The notes under the pieces: model-generated
Database searches by the model: none
What the model saw: the letters and a program-made list of their open reading frames with translations, nothing else
What the model was told of the DNA's origin: nothing
DNA from: Alphaproteobacteria bacterium
Lineage (GTDB): Bacteria > Pseudomonadota > Alphaproteobacteria > MPNO01 > UBA830
Length of the DNA: 43,650 nucleotides
Assembly (NCBI GenBank): GCA_022822405.1
Contig: JAJEBT010000189.1
Span: 1-43,650 of the forward strand
Reading direction: 5' to 3'
Translations under genes and position numbers: made by a program
Shown: one piece after another, positions 24,338 through 32,647 of the stretch
Layout: each line of letters begins with the position of its first letter
Numbering within the stretch: the first letter of the stretch is position 1

Positions 24338-26163
24338 TGCTGGCTCGCCGCAGACGAAGGCTTCCGTTGCTCGTCGGAGCGCCACGGTCCGCCGGCTCCG
24401 ATCGACGTATGGATTTTGGCGCTGTCCGCGCGGGGCATGAATACATAGCGGGCGTCCATTTCCCGGGCCAGTGCCTCGGCAAACGGTCTGGCCGTCGGCG
24501 AAATGTCGACGAAGACAGCCGCCAGCTCCGCCCGGCGAATCGCCTTCGCTGCCGAGAGAGCGTCGGCTTCGGCCCGGCGCCGGCCCGACGTTCCGTCGAG
24601 ACCGATGTTGGCCCGCCCGTCGGTCAGTATCACAAGGCGTGCGATATTTCCCTTGGCGCGAACGGCAAGGGCAAGCCGGAGGGCTGCATCGATTCCCGAA
24701 GCGAGAGGCGTTCCGCCCCCGCCCGGCAAAGCGCAGAGATTGCGTTTGGCGCGGGCGACAGACGGCGTCGGGGGCAGCAACAAATCGGCGGACGTGCCGC
24801 TAAACGCGATCAGCGCAACCTCATCCCGGCGGATATAGCTCTCGGCAAGCAGCAGCTCGACCGCGCCCTTCGCCTCCGCCAGCCGGTGAAGTGCGGCCGA
24901 ACCGGAAGCGTCGACGACGAATATCGTCGTTGTGCGAATGCGTTGCCGATACCGATTTAACCGAAAGTCGCTGCGCCGGATTCTGATTGCCGGATTCTCA
25001 GTGCATTCGGACGGGGGCGTACGCAAACGCTGCCACGGTATGGCGGCACGCAACGTCTCCGCGGCATTCAACCGGTCATCCGGACCCGGGGTTCCGGGCC
25101 GGACGCCGGCAGGGCGGCCGCGCGACCCGGAAAGCCGGCTGGACGCCGTACGGCCGGCCTGTCCGATGCGTCGATCTGAAGAGCCCGGTCCGTCCAGCAG
25201 CTTCAACAAATGGGCCGGCAGCACAGCCCGAGCAGCCTCGACCATGCGATCGGCCGCAGCGTCTTCGGCATTACCGCCGTTCTCCTCTTGGGCGCCTGTC
25301 TCGGGAGTTTGCGCTTCGTCGTTTTCGGGCTCTTCGGATTCTTCGCTGTCCGGTTCTTCTTCCATCGGAATTCGGTTTGCGCGCGGCAGCAGCGTCGTTC
25401 GGCAGGCAAAGAGCACATCGTCATCGGCCGGTTCGGCCCTGCCGTGAAGAGCCGCCGCGGCGGTTGCCCAATGGGCGGCCGCGGCAGCGGGCCGAAGCGA
25501 GCCGATGCCCAGCGCAGCCGCGACACCGCACACTTGTTCCAGAACGCCGTCTCTGAGCCGGATGCCGGGCAACCTGTTGCGGGCCGCTCTCAACTGCGCA
25601 GGCGAGAACGGCATATCCGGCAACTCGCGGAAGGACAGATTGCCAAGATCGACAAATCCGCCGATTCGGTCGCGCAGCTTGAGCGGCAACCCTTCGCCGG
25701 GCTCAAAGCCCTCGTCCATTGCGAGAAGGCCGAATCTTGCAGCATGGCTGAGGCTGAGGCCGTCACGTTCGACCTGAATCGATCCGTCGTCGATGGCCGA
25801 CGCGATCGCAGCGACGGTCCCGGCTGGCAGCCGCTCGGCCATCGGAACAATCAGGGCACCGCCATCGGCATTCGCCAAAATGCCTCTTTGTGCCATCGGT
25901 CGACCGGCATCCAGCGTGGCGGCCAGGTCTAGCCCGCCAATGACGCGATCCAGGTGCGCGTAGGGCAGCAGTTTGACAACCGGAAACCCCGGATCGAGGA
26001 GACCGTTTAATCCGCCAATGAACCGGTCACGGACCGGGCCTGCCCGGGCGCGGACCAGCAGACCGCCCGCCTCCGCCGGATCGAGCGCAAAAACCGCCGC
26101 CGCCATCCAGACATCGTCGCACCGTTCGCCGCCGTCGAGGCGTTCCGGCTTCATTGCCGCCAT
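24334..26163 (-). CDS. bchD: magnesium chelatase subunit D
   Basis: A 609-residue AAA+ protein with a degenerate ATPase domain (about 1-240), an acidic linker (EEEPDSEESEEPENDEAQ) and a C-terminal von Willebrand A domain with the metal-ion-dependent adhesion motif VVDASGSAA. With BchI and BchH it inserts Mg2+ into protoporphyrin IX. The acidic, proline-rich linker is typical of D subunits. Either ATG at 26163 or the one three codons later could start it. bchI ends 41 bases upstream, and bchO overlaps the 3' end. Confidence 0.96.
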   Translation of the reverse strand: MAAMKPERLDGGERCDDVWMAAAVFALDPAEAGGLLVRARAGPVRDRFIGGLNGLLDPGFPVVKLLPYAHLDRVIGGLDLAATLDAGRPMAQRGILANADGGALIVPMAERLPAGTVAAIASAIDDGSIQVERDGLSLSHAARFGLLAMDEGFEPGEGLPLKLRDRIGGFVDLGNLSFRELPDMPFSPAQLRAARNRLPGIRLRDGVLEQVCGVAAALGIGSLRPAAAAAHWATAAAALHGRAEPADDDVLFACRTTLLPRANRIPMEEEPDSEESEEPENDEAQTPETGAQEENGGNAEDAAADRMVEAARAVLPAHLLKLLDGPGSSDRRIGQAGRTASSRLSGSRGRPAGVRPGTPGPDDRLNAAETLRAAIPWQRLRTPPSECTENPAIRIRRSDFRLNRYRQRIRTTTIFVVDASGSAALHRLAEAKGAVELLLAESYIRRDEVALIAFSGTSADLLLPPTPSVARAKRNLCALPGGGGTPLASGIDAALRLALAVRAKGNIARLVILTDGRANIGLDGTSGRRRAEADALSAAKAIRRAELAAVFVDISPTARPFAEALAREMDARYVFMPRADSAKIHTSIGAGGPWRSDEQRKPSSAASQQ

Positions 26164-26204
26164 CGCTCAAGCCCGCGGATAGTGCGCTCGACCTTCATGT
26201 TCGC

Positions 26205-27236
26205 CTAGGGCCCGATTACGTTGGCGACAGCGCGTTCGATCCGCGTGTTCGAACCGGTTTCGTCCATCGGATCGCGGCGCAAACGATGCCGCAGCGCCAT
26301 GCCAGCGACATCCTTCAGGTGTTCGGGAGTGATTTCCGGCTTATCCTCCAGAGCCGCGGTGGCGCGCGCGGCGCGCATCAGCGTCAACTCCCCGCGCAGG
26401 CCGTCCGTACTGAGGGCCAGACAAAGGGCGGCAGCCGTTTCGAGTATCGGGTTCGGTACGGCCACGGAATGCAGCCGCTCCCGGGCCATAAGAATCCGGC
26501 GGCGGATTCTCCCGTCCTTTCTCCTGTGCCGCGCAACGAATGCTTCGGGGTCGGCGTCGAAGGCGCTGCGGCGCTTGACGATTTCGATGCGGATTTTCAG
26601 ATCGGCCGGAGTCTCGATATCCACCGCAAGGCCGAAACGGTCGAGCAGTTGTGGCCGCAGATCGCCTTCTTCCGGATTGCCGGTGCCGACGAGGACAAAG
26701 CGCGCCGGGTGGCGCACGCTCAGGCCTTCCCGCTCGACGACATTCTCGCCGGAAGCCGCAACGTCCAATAAAAGGTCGACGAGATGGTCCTCCAGCAGAT
26801 TGATCTCGTCGATATAGAGGAATCCGCGGTTGGCGCGGGCCAGAAGGCCGGGCTCGAAGGCCTTTTGGCCCAGCGTCAAGGCCTTTTCGAGATCGAGGGC
26901 GCCGACGACCCTGTCTTCTGTCGCGCCAAGCGGCAGATCGACGACAGGCACGGGCACCCGTTTTGCTTTCCTCGACTTGCGCGGCAGCGGCGAGGCGCAA
27001 TGCAGGCATCGTTCGAAGGGTTTTCCGGGGTCGCAGCGATATGGACAGTCGTTGACGACACGTTGCGGCGGAAGAAGAGCGGCAAGCGCCCGAACCAACG
27101 TGGACTTTCCCGTGCCGCGGTCGCCGAATATCAGGACGCCGCCGAGCGTCGGATCGACTGCGCAAATCAGGAGCGCGTGCTTGGCGGCTGACTGCCCGGC
27201 AATTGCCGAAAACGGGAATGCCATCGAACGATGCAT
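26205..27236 (-). CDS. bchI: magnesium chelatase ATPase subunit I
   Basis: A 343-residue AAA+ ATPase with Walker A GDRGTGKSTLVRAL, Walker B GFLYIDEINLLEDH, and the arginine-rich sensor region LRPQLLDRFGLAVDI. It powers Mg insertion with BchD and BchH. The ATG at 27236 (MHRSMAFPFSAIAGQ) follows GAGGAATT; a second ATG four codons later and an upstream in-frame start 15 codons earlier are alternatives. Its promoter region carries a perfect PpsR box and a near-match 8 bases away. Confidence 0.96.
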   Translation of the reverse strand: MHRSMAFPFSAIAGQSAAKHALLICAVDPTLGGVLIFGDRGTGKSTLVRALAALLPPQRVVNDCPYRCDPGKPFERCLHCASPLPRKSRKAKRVPVPVVDLPLGATEDRVVGALDLEKALTLGQKAFEPGLLARANRGFLYIDEINLLEDHLVDLLLDVAASGENVVEREGLSVRHPARFVLVGTGNPEEGDLRPQLLDRFGLAVDIETPADLKIRIEIVKRRSAFDADPEAFVARHRRKDGRIRRRILMARERLHSVAVPNPILETAAALCLALSTDGLRGELTLMRAARATAALEDKPEITPEHLKDVAGMALRHRLRRDPMDETGSNTRIERAVANVIGP

Positions 27237-27271
27237 AATTCCTCGCGAGGAACCGGACGAATTCGTCGGTC

Positions 27272-27315
27272 CGTCAAGCAACGGTCACATACTTTTGTGT
27301 ACCAAAATCTCGACA
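27272..27315. promoter_or_regulatory. tandem PpsR boxes upstream of bchI
   Basis: The perfect box is TGT-N12-ACA at 27298-27315. At exactly the same 8-base spacing lies CGT-N12-ACA (27272-27289), one base off. The pair ends about 35 bases before the bchI start codon. Confidence 0.78.
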
Positions 27316-27747
27316 ATCGGAAAACCGCTGGAACGCGCAAGTCTTCGACGGCTGGCGTTTCGGCCGGGACATCGTGCCGGAACAACCTCGTTGCACCGGT
27401 CTGTCGGCCGCCGCCGCGGACAATCAAATGAGCCGCCCGTGTTCAACACCCATTCGGTGACAAGCTGCGGCGACAGGCGGATTGTGCAGCAAGGGGTTTC
27501 GCGTCCGCGACTAACCCGGCACCGCTGTCTACCTGCTTCGGGAGGCCCCCGGTTTGCAGCCGGCGGCCGAACGGCCCCGGCTCAGACGTGTTGTCCGCCG
27601 ATGACCGGTCGGCAATCGTCGGCGCAACTGTTTTGCTGCCGGCCCGGCATTTGACTGAATCCGGTACTTCAGGCGCGGACCTGCTGCTTGCCGGAATACT
27701 CGAATGGCACGATGCACCGGAGGCGCCGTATCTCTGAATCGCACGCC
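27316..27747. other. bchI-chrR intergenic stretch without a recognised gene
   Basis: About 430 bases between the bchI operator and the 3' end of chrR. Short frames are open on both strands, including one on the plus strand ending in TGA near 27738, but none shows a ribosome binding site or a family I recognise. I looked for cobalamin-riboswitch boxes and found none. It probably holds only the 3' untranslated region of rpoE-chrR and the far upstream part of the bchI promoter, unless a small RNA is present. Confidence 0.4.
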
Positions 27748-28413
27748 TCAGATTCCATGAATGGGCTGCAGCAGACGCGGGATCGCCGTCCGGAATTTCA
27801 GCCGCGCATCGGTTACCGCCAGGCAAATGCAGTCTTCCTCCGGCCCGGCGGCCGGGCGGTGCACAACGGCAGTGTCGACGACTTCGACATCGCCTCGCCG
27901 GTACCACGACCCCCGGTCGTAGAATGCGCCGGCCAGAACCAGCGTCGCCTCGAATCCGCGATGGCCGTGGTCCGGCACGCTCTTGCCCGCCGGAATTCGA
28001 AGCAGCCGCGCCGTCATGCCATAGCGGCCGGATATCAGGGGAACCTGCCGGATGCCGCCGCCGACTGCGCGCCACCGCAGCCCGCCAACATCGCTGCCCG
28101 CATAGTCCCGCAGGGGCCGCGGCAGCACAAACGGGCCGGAAGGCGCTGGATAGTCCACCCTGGCAGCGCCAGCGTCGCCTTCGCCTGTCGTCGGGCTTTT
28201 CGTCGCGGCGTCGAGCATCGTCTCGTCGGCCGGGGCGCCAGCCTTCTCGCAATCCATCAGCGCACCGCCGACAGTCTCGGCCAGATCGAGATCGGACCGG
28301 CAGACCGGGCACAGCGCAAGATGGGTAGCGACGAGCAGCGATGTCGCCTCGTCGAGAGTGCCGGCGCCGTAGGCGAGCAGCAGTTCGTCGCCGACATGAT
28401 GCTCGATCGTCAT
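27748..28413 (-). CDS. chrR: ChrR anti-sigma factor of the singlet-oxygen response
   Basis: A 221-residue zinc anti-sigma factor. The N-terminal anti-sigma domain has His6, His31, Cys35 and Cys38 (HLALCPVCR), the same spacing as the zinc ligands of Rhodobacter sphaeroides ChrR. The C-terminal cupin domain has His149, His151, Glu155 and His185, matching its second metal site. ChrR holds RpoE until singlet oxygen triggers release. The start overlaps the rpoE stop by four bases (ATGA), fitting one-to-one co-translation. Confidence 0.95.
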   Translation of the reverse strand: MTIEHHVGDELLLAYGAGTLDEATSLLVATHLALCPVCRSDLDLAETVGGALMDCEKAGAPADETMLDAATKSPTTGEGDAGAARVDYPAPSGPFVLPRPLRDYAGSDVGGLRWRAVGGGIRQVPLISGRYGMTARLLRIPAGKSVPDHGHRGFEATLVLAGAFYDRGSWYRRGDVEVVDTAVVHRPAAGPEEDCICLAVTDARLKFRTAIPRLLQPIHGI

Positions 28414-29087
28414 CGCGATTCCTCCCGATGCGTGCCGAGTTCGGCGCGCAGGCGGCCGAATGCCAGACGAACGCGGGACTTCACGGTGCCGAGCGGAATT
28501 CCCAGCCGGATTGCGATCGCTGCGTAGGTTTCGCCCTCGTAGAAGGACAGGCGCAGGACTTCGCGCTGTTCGTCGCTCAGCGCGGCAAGGGCGGCCCGAA
28601 CGGCTTTGGAACGCTCCTGCGTGGCGACCGTCTCTTCGCCGTCGGGCGGGGGATCGGGACGAAAAGCCGGGTCTTCGGGATCGAATTCCGGCCGCCGTTC
28701 GCGCCGGAACGCATCGATCCTCCGGTTGCGCGCAATCGCGAAGATCCATGCCGCGGCCGTAGCGCGCCGGCTGTCGTATAGTCCCGCCCTGCGCCAGACT
28801 GCGGCAAAGGTTTCCTGCAGGACATCGTCGACCCTGCCGGCATCGCCGCCGGCACGCAGCAGGTAGGCCCTGACCCGCGGACCGAAATGGCGAAACAGGT
28901 CGGCGAACGCCTGGCGATCCTCCCGTTCTGCGACGGCAAGCAGCCGGGCCGACATGGCGTCGGGCTCGCCGGCTGACGGATACGTCCCGAGGTTCTCGTC
29001 CGTTGGCGAACGGTCGGACGATGCCCCAGCCACTGTCCGGAAGGAGCGGCCGCGCGGAAAACCGATCACGTTTCCGGCCTTTTCCAT
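28410..29087 (-). CDS. rpoE: RpoE, ECF sigma factor of the singlet-oxygen response
   Basis: An ECF sigma factor: region 2 (QAFADLFRHFGPRVRAYLLR through AAWIFAIARNRRIDAFRRE) and region 4 (LSDEQREVLRLSFYEG, then LGIPLGTVKSRVRLAFGRLR) are clear. It is paired with ChrR, as in Rhodobacter sphaeroides. Two starts are possible. The ATG at 29087 (225 residues) lies five bases after the -10 of an RpoE-type promoter and would be leaderless. The ATG at 28955 (181 residues) gives the length usual for the family but also lacks a Shine-Dalgarno sequence. I used the longer form because the matching plus-strand gene shows the same spacing; the shorter start remains possible. Confidence 0.93.
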   Translation of the reverse strand: MEKAGNVIGFPRGRSFRTVAGASSDRSPTDENLGTYPSAGEPDAMSARLLAVAEREDRQAFADLFRHFGPRVRAYLLRAGGDAGRVDDVLQETFAAVWRRAGLYDSRRATAAAWIFAIARNRRIDAFRRERRPEFDPEDPAFRPDPPPDGEETVATQERSKAVRAALAALSDEQREVLRLSFYEGETYAAIAIRLGIPLGTVKSRVRLAFGRLRAELGTHREESR

Positions 29088-29092
29088 ACCCG

Positions 29093-29122
29093 AATATACG
29101 AACCAGGCGCTGCTCCGGATCA
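29093..29122 (-). promoter_or_regulatory. RpoE-type promoter of rpoE-chrR
   Basis: TGATCC (29122-29117), an 18-base spacer and TATATT (29098-29093). The -35 and spacer match the RpoE promoter consensus of Rhodobacter sphaeroides (TGATCC-N18-TAAGA type); the -10 is looser. It implies autoregulation of rpoE-chrR. The A of an in-frame ATG lies six bases after the -10, about where transcription should start. Confidence 0.75.
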
Positions 29123-29139
29123 CCAATTTTTTCTCGCGG

Positions 29140-29169
29140 TGATCCGTCAGGGCGCTCGCGTCGTATCTT
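29140..29169 (+). promoter_or_regulatory. RpoE-type promoter of the oxidoreductase-cfa operon
   Basis: TGATCC (29140-29145), an 18-base spacer and TATCTT (29164-29169). The -35 hexamer and the spacer length are identical to those of the divergent rpoE promoter, with 17 bases between the two -35 elements. An ATG at 29175 again starts six bases after the -10. Confidence 0.75.
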
Positions 29170-29174
29170 GGATG

Positions 29175-30464
29175 ATGAGATCGGATCGAAATGAACTCCT
29201 GACGCGGAGACGCAGGATTGCCATTATCGGCGCAGGCATATCGGGCCTCGGTGCAGCGTGGCTGCTGTCGCGCGTCCACGATGTCGTGCTGTTCGAGTCC
29301 GCAGACCGTTTGGGCGGACATGCGCGCACCGTCACGGTCAGAACGAGGGGCCGGGAGGTGCCGGTCGATACCGGATTCATCGTTTTCAACAGGGTCAACT
29401 ATCCAAACCTCTGTCAGCTGTTCGACCGCCTCGGGGTAGCCGTGCGCAACAGCGACATGTCCTTCGCAGTGTCCGTGGACGGCGGCTCGGTCGAATACGG
29501 TTGCCGCAATATCAGGGCTGCGCTGGCACAGCCGGCGAATGCGGCGAAACCGGGCTTCTGGCGCATGTTCCGCGATATCGCCGTCTTCAACCGCACGGCG
29601 CTGGCGGACTCGTCGAACGATCCGGACCTGACTTTGGGCAACCTCATCCGCCGCCGGCGCCTCGGTTCCTGGTTCGAGCGATATTATCTGCTGCCGATGA
29701 GCGGTGCGATCTGGTCGACGCCGCGCGCCCGGATGCTGAATTTTCCGGCCGGCGTCCTGGCCCGCTTCTTCGCCAATCACGGTCTGCTGTCCTTCACCGG
29801 TCATCATCGCTGGTGGACCGTTGCGGGCGGTTCGCGAAACTACATCTCCCGGATGGCGGCGAGCATGAACGCGCAGCTTCGATTGGGCGCAAAGGTCGAT
29901 GCCGTGACGCGCGGGCCGGACGGGGTCCGCATCAAGACTGCCGGGCAGGAAACGGAATATTTTGACAGCGTCGTATTCGCCTGCCATGCCGACACGGCGC
30001 TGGCGATCCTGAAAGATGCCGGGTCGGGCGAGCGGCGCATTCTCAGCCGGGTCCCCTTTCGGCGCAACAGGATCGCGCTCCATACGGACGCCCGGCTGAT
30101 GCCGCGGCGCAGAGCCTGCTGGTCGAGCTGGGTATATCTGGCGAACTCGCAACCCGACGAGGATCGGGCGTCTGTCACCTACTGGATGAACTCGCTCCAG
30201 GGTATCCCGCGCGAAACGCCGTTGTTCGCGACACTCAATCCGTCGATACGGATCGACGAGACCTGCATTCTCGACGAGTATCAGTTCGACCATCCGCAAT
30301 TCGATTTCGCCGCCATTGCAGCCCAGGCTGCGTTGCCGTCGATCCAGGGCCGCTTGGACACCTGGTATTGCGGGGCGTGGACCGGCAACGGCTTCCACGA
30401 GGACGGCCTGGCGAGCGCGGTCCGGGTCGCGGAGAGCTTCGGAGTCTCACCCCCATGGGCGTGA
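29175..30464 (+). CDS. FAD-dependent amine-oxidase-like oxidoreductase
   Basis: A 429-residue flavoprotein of the NAD(P)-binding/amine oxidase (COG2907-type) family. The N-terminal motif RIAIIGAGISGLGAAWLLS and the following FESADRLGGHARTV are the FAD-binding parts; the C-terminus CGAWTGNGFHEDGLASAVRV is typical. Such genes form a conserved operon with DUF1365 and cyclopropane-fatty-acid-type methyltransferases. In Rhodobacter sphaeroides, related genes belong to the RpoE/ChrR regulon and have been tied to lipid modification under singlet oxygen. Two adjacent ATGs (29172, 29175) can start it, both right at the predicted transcription start. The 3' end overlaps the next gene by ten bases. Confidence 0.88.
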   Translation: MRSDRNELLTRRRRIAIIGAGISGLGAAWLLSRVHDVVLFESADRLGGHARTVTVRTRGREVPVDTGFIVFNRVNYPNLCQLFDRLGVAVRNSDMSFAVSVDGGSVEYGCRNIRAALAQPANAAKPGFWRMFRDIAVFNRTALADSSNDPDLTLGNLIRRRRLGSWFERYYLLPMSGAIWSTPRARMLNFPAGVLARFFANHGLLSFTGHHRWWTVAGGSRNYISRMAASMNAQLRLGAKVDAVTRGPDGVRIKTAGQETEYFDSVVFACHADTALAILKDAGSGERRILSRVPFRRNRIALHTDARLMPRRRACWSSWVYLANSQPDEDRASVTYWMNSLQGIPRETPLFATLNPSIRIDETCILDEYQFDHPQFDFAAIAAQAALPSIQGRLDTWYCGAWTGNGFHEDGLASAVRVAESFGVSPPWA

Positions 30465-31216
30465 CCGGCCCGTCCGTCGTCAGGGCGCAGGTCGTCCACG
30501 CCCGGAGCGCACCTGTAAACAACCGCTTTGTCTACGGCGTCGACTATCTGCTGCTCGACGAAGCGCTGCTTTCGGGAAGCCGGAGTTCCCGGCTCTTCTC
30601 CTACGGCCGGCCCAATCTCGTTTCCCTGCATTCTTCCGATCACGGAATTGCCGATTGCAACAGCATCGAAGACATTCGACGGCTGGCGCGCGACGCAGGC
30701 GTCTGCGGTATCGAGACCGCGCTCCTGCTGACCCACCCGCGCTATTGGGGCTACACATTCAATCCGGTCAGCTTCTGGTTCCTCTTGGGCGACGCGGGCA
30801 ATCTCCGGGCCGTGCTCGCCGAGGTCCATAACACCTTCGGCGATCGCTACGGCTATCTTTGTACGGGTGAGAACGGCGCTGACATCGAGCGCGACCGCTG
30901 GACCTCTGCCCGGAAGCGCTTCCACGTCTCACCCTTCTTCGATATCGCGGGAACATACCGATTTCGCTTCCTGCTGGACGAAGCCCGCATCGCCGTGCGG
31001 ATCGTCTACGACGACGGAGCGGGCGGCGGGCTCGACACGGCGATCGCCGGGATGCGCCGGCCCTTCACCGACCGGGAACTCGCCCGGGCGCTCCTGCGAC
31101 GGCCATTCGGCGCTGCGCGGACTACCGCGCTGATCTACTGGCAGGCACTGCGGCTGTGGCGCAAGGGGGTGCCCTACCGGCGCCGTCCACAACCGCCAAG
31201 GCAGAGCATCACATGA
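30455..31216 (+). CDS. DUF1365 family protein
   Basis: A 253-residue protein of the DUF1365 family, starting MGVTGPSVVRAQVVHARSAP. Family stretches are NRFVYGVDYLLLDEALL, THPRYWGYTFNPVSFWFL, VLAEVHNTFGDRYGY and KRFHVSPFFDIAGTYRF. No biochemical function is firmly assigned. Its constant partners are the FAD oxidoreductase just upstream (10-base overlap) and a CFA-type methyltransferase, both present here, so a role in making or protecting modified membrane fatty acids is likely (inference). Confidence 0.9.
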   Translation: MGVTGPSVVRAQVVHARSAPVNNRFVYGVDYLLLDEALLSGSRSSRLFSYGRPNLVSLHSSDHGIADCNSIEDIRRLARDAGVCGIETALLLTHPRYWGYTFNPVSFWFLLGDAGNLRAVLAEVHNTFGDRYGYLCTGENGADIERDRWTSARKRFHVSPFFDIAGTYRFRFLLDEARIAVRIVYDDGAGGGLDTAIAGMRRPFTDRELARALLRRPFGAARTTALIYWQALRLWRKGVPYRRRPQPPRQSIT

Positions 31217-31313
31217 TGCCGCGGTGCGCGCTAACCCTCCCATGCTCCCATGCGCGCAATGTGCGTGCGCTCCAAGCGCAACGGTACTTTTCAAGCGACG
31301 GAGGAGACGCAAC

Positions 31314-31871
31314 TTGAAGATTCGGCATTTTCCGGGTTCGGGTCTCCTGTTCGATCTCGGTTCGCAGAGTGTCGAAGCCTATGCAGCCGAGAAGCCGGTT
31401 CTGGATCTGCGCAGCTATCTGAGCGGTCCGCTGGCTGCCGCCGGCGTGTTCTTCGGGCTGTCCGGCCGCGCACAACGGCGTTTCGTCGTGGACATGATCG
31501 GGAGGTGGAACGGCAACCGGGGAACGCTCGACGAGCGTTTCCGCTTCGCGGACGGTGAAATTGGCGACCGGCTCTGGACCATGACCTTCAGCGACGACGG
31601 AACATTCGTCGCCACGGCCCCGGACGTCGAAGGCAAGGCAATCGGACAGCAGGGCGGCAACGCGGCGGCGATGCGCTACCGGCTGCGGGTACACACGGCC
31701 AGAGGCGAGATCGTCGTCGGGATGGAGGACTGGTTCTATCTCATGGACGACGGGACGCTCATCAACCGGGCACGCATGTCGAAGTTCGGGTTGAAGGTCG
31801 GCGAGCTTGTCGTCTCGTTCCGCAAGTGTTCCGCCGGGGAAACCTCCACCGCACCGGCGGTCTCGCCGTGA
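31314..31871 (+). CDS. DUF3833-like protein, TTG start
   Basis: A 185-residue protein with the DUF3833-type pattern (YLSGPLAAAGVFFGLSGR, RRFVVDMIGRWNGNRG, TLDERFRFADGEIGDRLWTM). The start is TTG at 31314 with GGAGGAG at 31300-31306 and a 7-base spacer; upstream in-frame ATGs have no such site. Unlike many family members it shows no clear lipoprotein signal. It overlaps the SDR gene (GTGA). It belongs to the presumed RpoE-controlled operon; function unknown. Confidence 0.82.
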   Translation: MKIRHFPGSGLLFDLGSQSVEAYAAEKPVLDLRSYLSGPLAAAGVFFGLSGRAQRRFVVDMIGRWNGNRGTLDERFRFADGEIGDRLWTMTFSDDGTFVATAPDVEGKAIGQQGGNAAAMRYRLRVHTARGEIVVGMEDWFYLMDDGTLINRARMSKFGLKVGELVVSFRKCSAGETSTAPAVSP

Positions 31872-32647
31872 GCGTTCTCGCCGGCAAACGATTCTGGCTT
31901 GTCGGCGCCAGCGCCGGCATCGGCCGGCAGCTTGCCCTGTGTTTGGCTCGGGAGGGCGCGGCAGTCGTCGCTTCGGCTCGCGACGGCGCTGCACTGGCGG
32001 GCGTCGTCGAAGAGATGTTGCCGGTCCTGACGGCAAAGGGCGGCCATGCGGCGGTAGCCTTCGACGTTACCGACAGCGCCTGCACCATCGCGGCATTCGA
32101 GAACGTCGGCGAAGTGGACGGTGTCATCTATTGCGCGGGAGCGTACGAGCCGATGTCGGCGCGCCGGCCGGACCTCGGCCTTCTCGAGACGGTCGTCGAC
32201 GTCAATTTCACCGGCGCTCTGCGAGTCCTGTCGGCGTGCGTACCTGCATTTTGCCGGCGCGGCTCCGGGCATATCCTTCTCGTGGGTTCGCTATCCGGGT
32301 ATCGCGGACTGCCCAACGCCTGGGGTTACGGCGCAACCAAGGCAGCGCTGAATCATCTTGCCGAGAATCTGCGTTGCGATCTGCGGGGCTCGGGCATCGG
32401 GGTCCAGGTTTGCAATCCCGGTTTCGTGGCGACCCGGCTGACCGAAAAGAACGATTTCAGGATGCCGTTCCTAATGGCGCCGGAGGCGGCAGCGGCCCGG
32501 ATTGTGCGCGGTATGGCGCGAAACCGGTTCGAAATCGCCTTTCCCTTTCTCATGGCTATGGCGCTCAAAATTCTCGCAGTTCTTCCGAAACCGCTTTATT
32601 TCGCGCTGCTGGGGTTCTCGACCGGCAGGAAGGGCAAAGCGGCATGA
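31868..32647 (+). CDS. short-chain dehydrogenase/reductase
   Basis: A 259-residue SDR with the cofactor motif GASAGIG near the N-terminus, NAG-equivalent YCAGAY, catalytic Ser in LLVGSLSGYRG, and the YGATK active-site motif. The GTG start at 31868 overlaps the upstream stop (GTGA), and the ATGA at the other end couples it to the methyltransferase. The C-terminal part is hydrophobic (FPFLMAMALKILAVLPKPLY), which suggests membrane association and a lipid substrate. The substrate is not identifiable from sequence. Confidence 0.9.
   Translation: MSVLAGKRFWLVGASAGIGRQLALCLAREGAAVVASARDGAALAGVVEEMLPVLTAKGGHAAVAFDVTDSACTIAAFENVGEVDGVIYCAGAYEPMSARRPDLGLLETVVDVNFTGALRVLSACVPAFCRRGSGHILLVGSLSGYRGLPNAWGYGATKAALNHLAENLRCDLRGSGIGVQVCNPGFVATRLTEKNDFRMPFLMAPEAAAARIVRGMARNRFEIAFPFLMAMALKILAVLPKPLYFALLGFSTGRKGKAA

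Noticed and set aside
27440..27740. Cobalamin riboswitch-like GC-rich segment before chrR/bchI
   Set aside because: The conserved boxes of the cobalamin aptamer are absent on both strands.
28410..30398. A very long open frame (662 codons) on the minus strand that includes rpoE
   Set aside because: The part above 29087 is antisense to the FAD oxidoreductase, which has clear homology on the plus strand; only the sigma-factor part is real.
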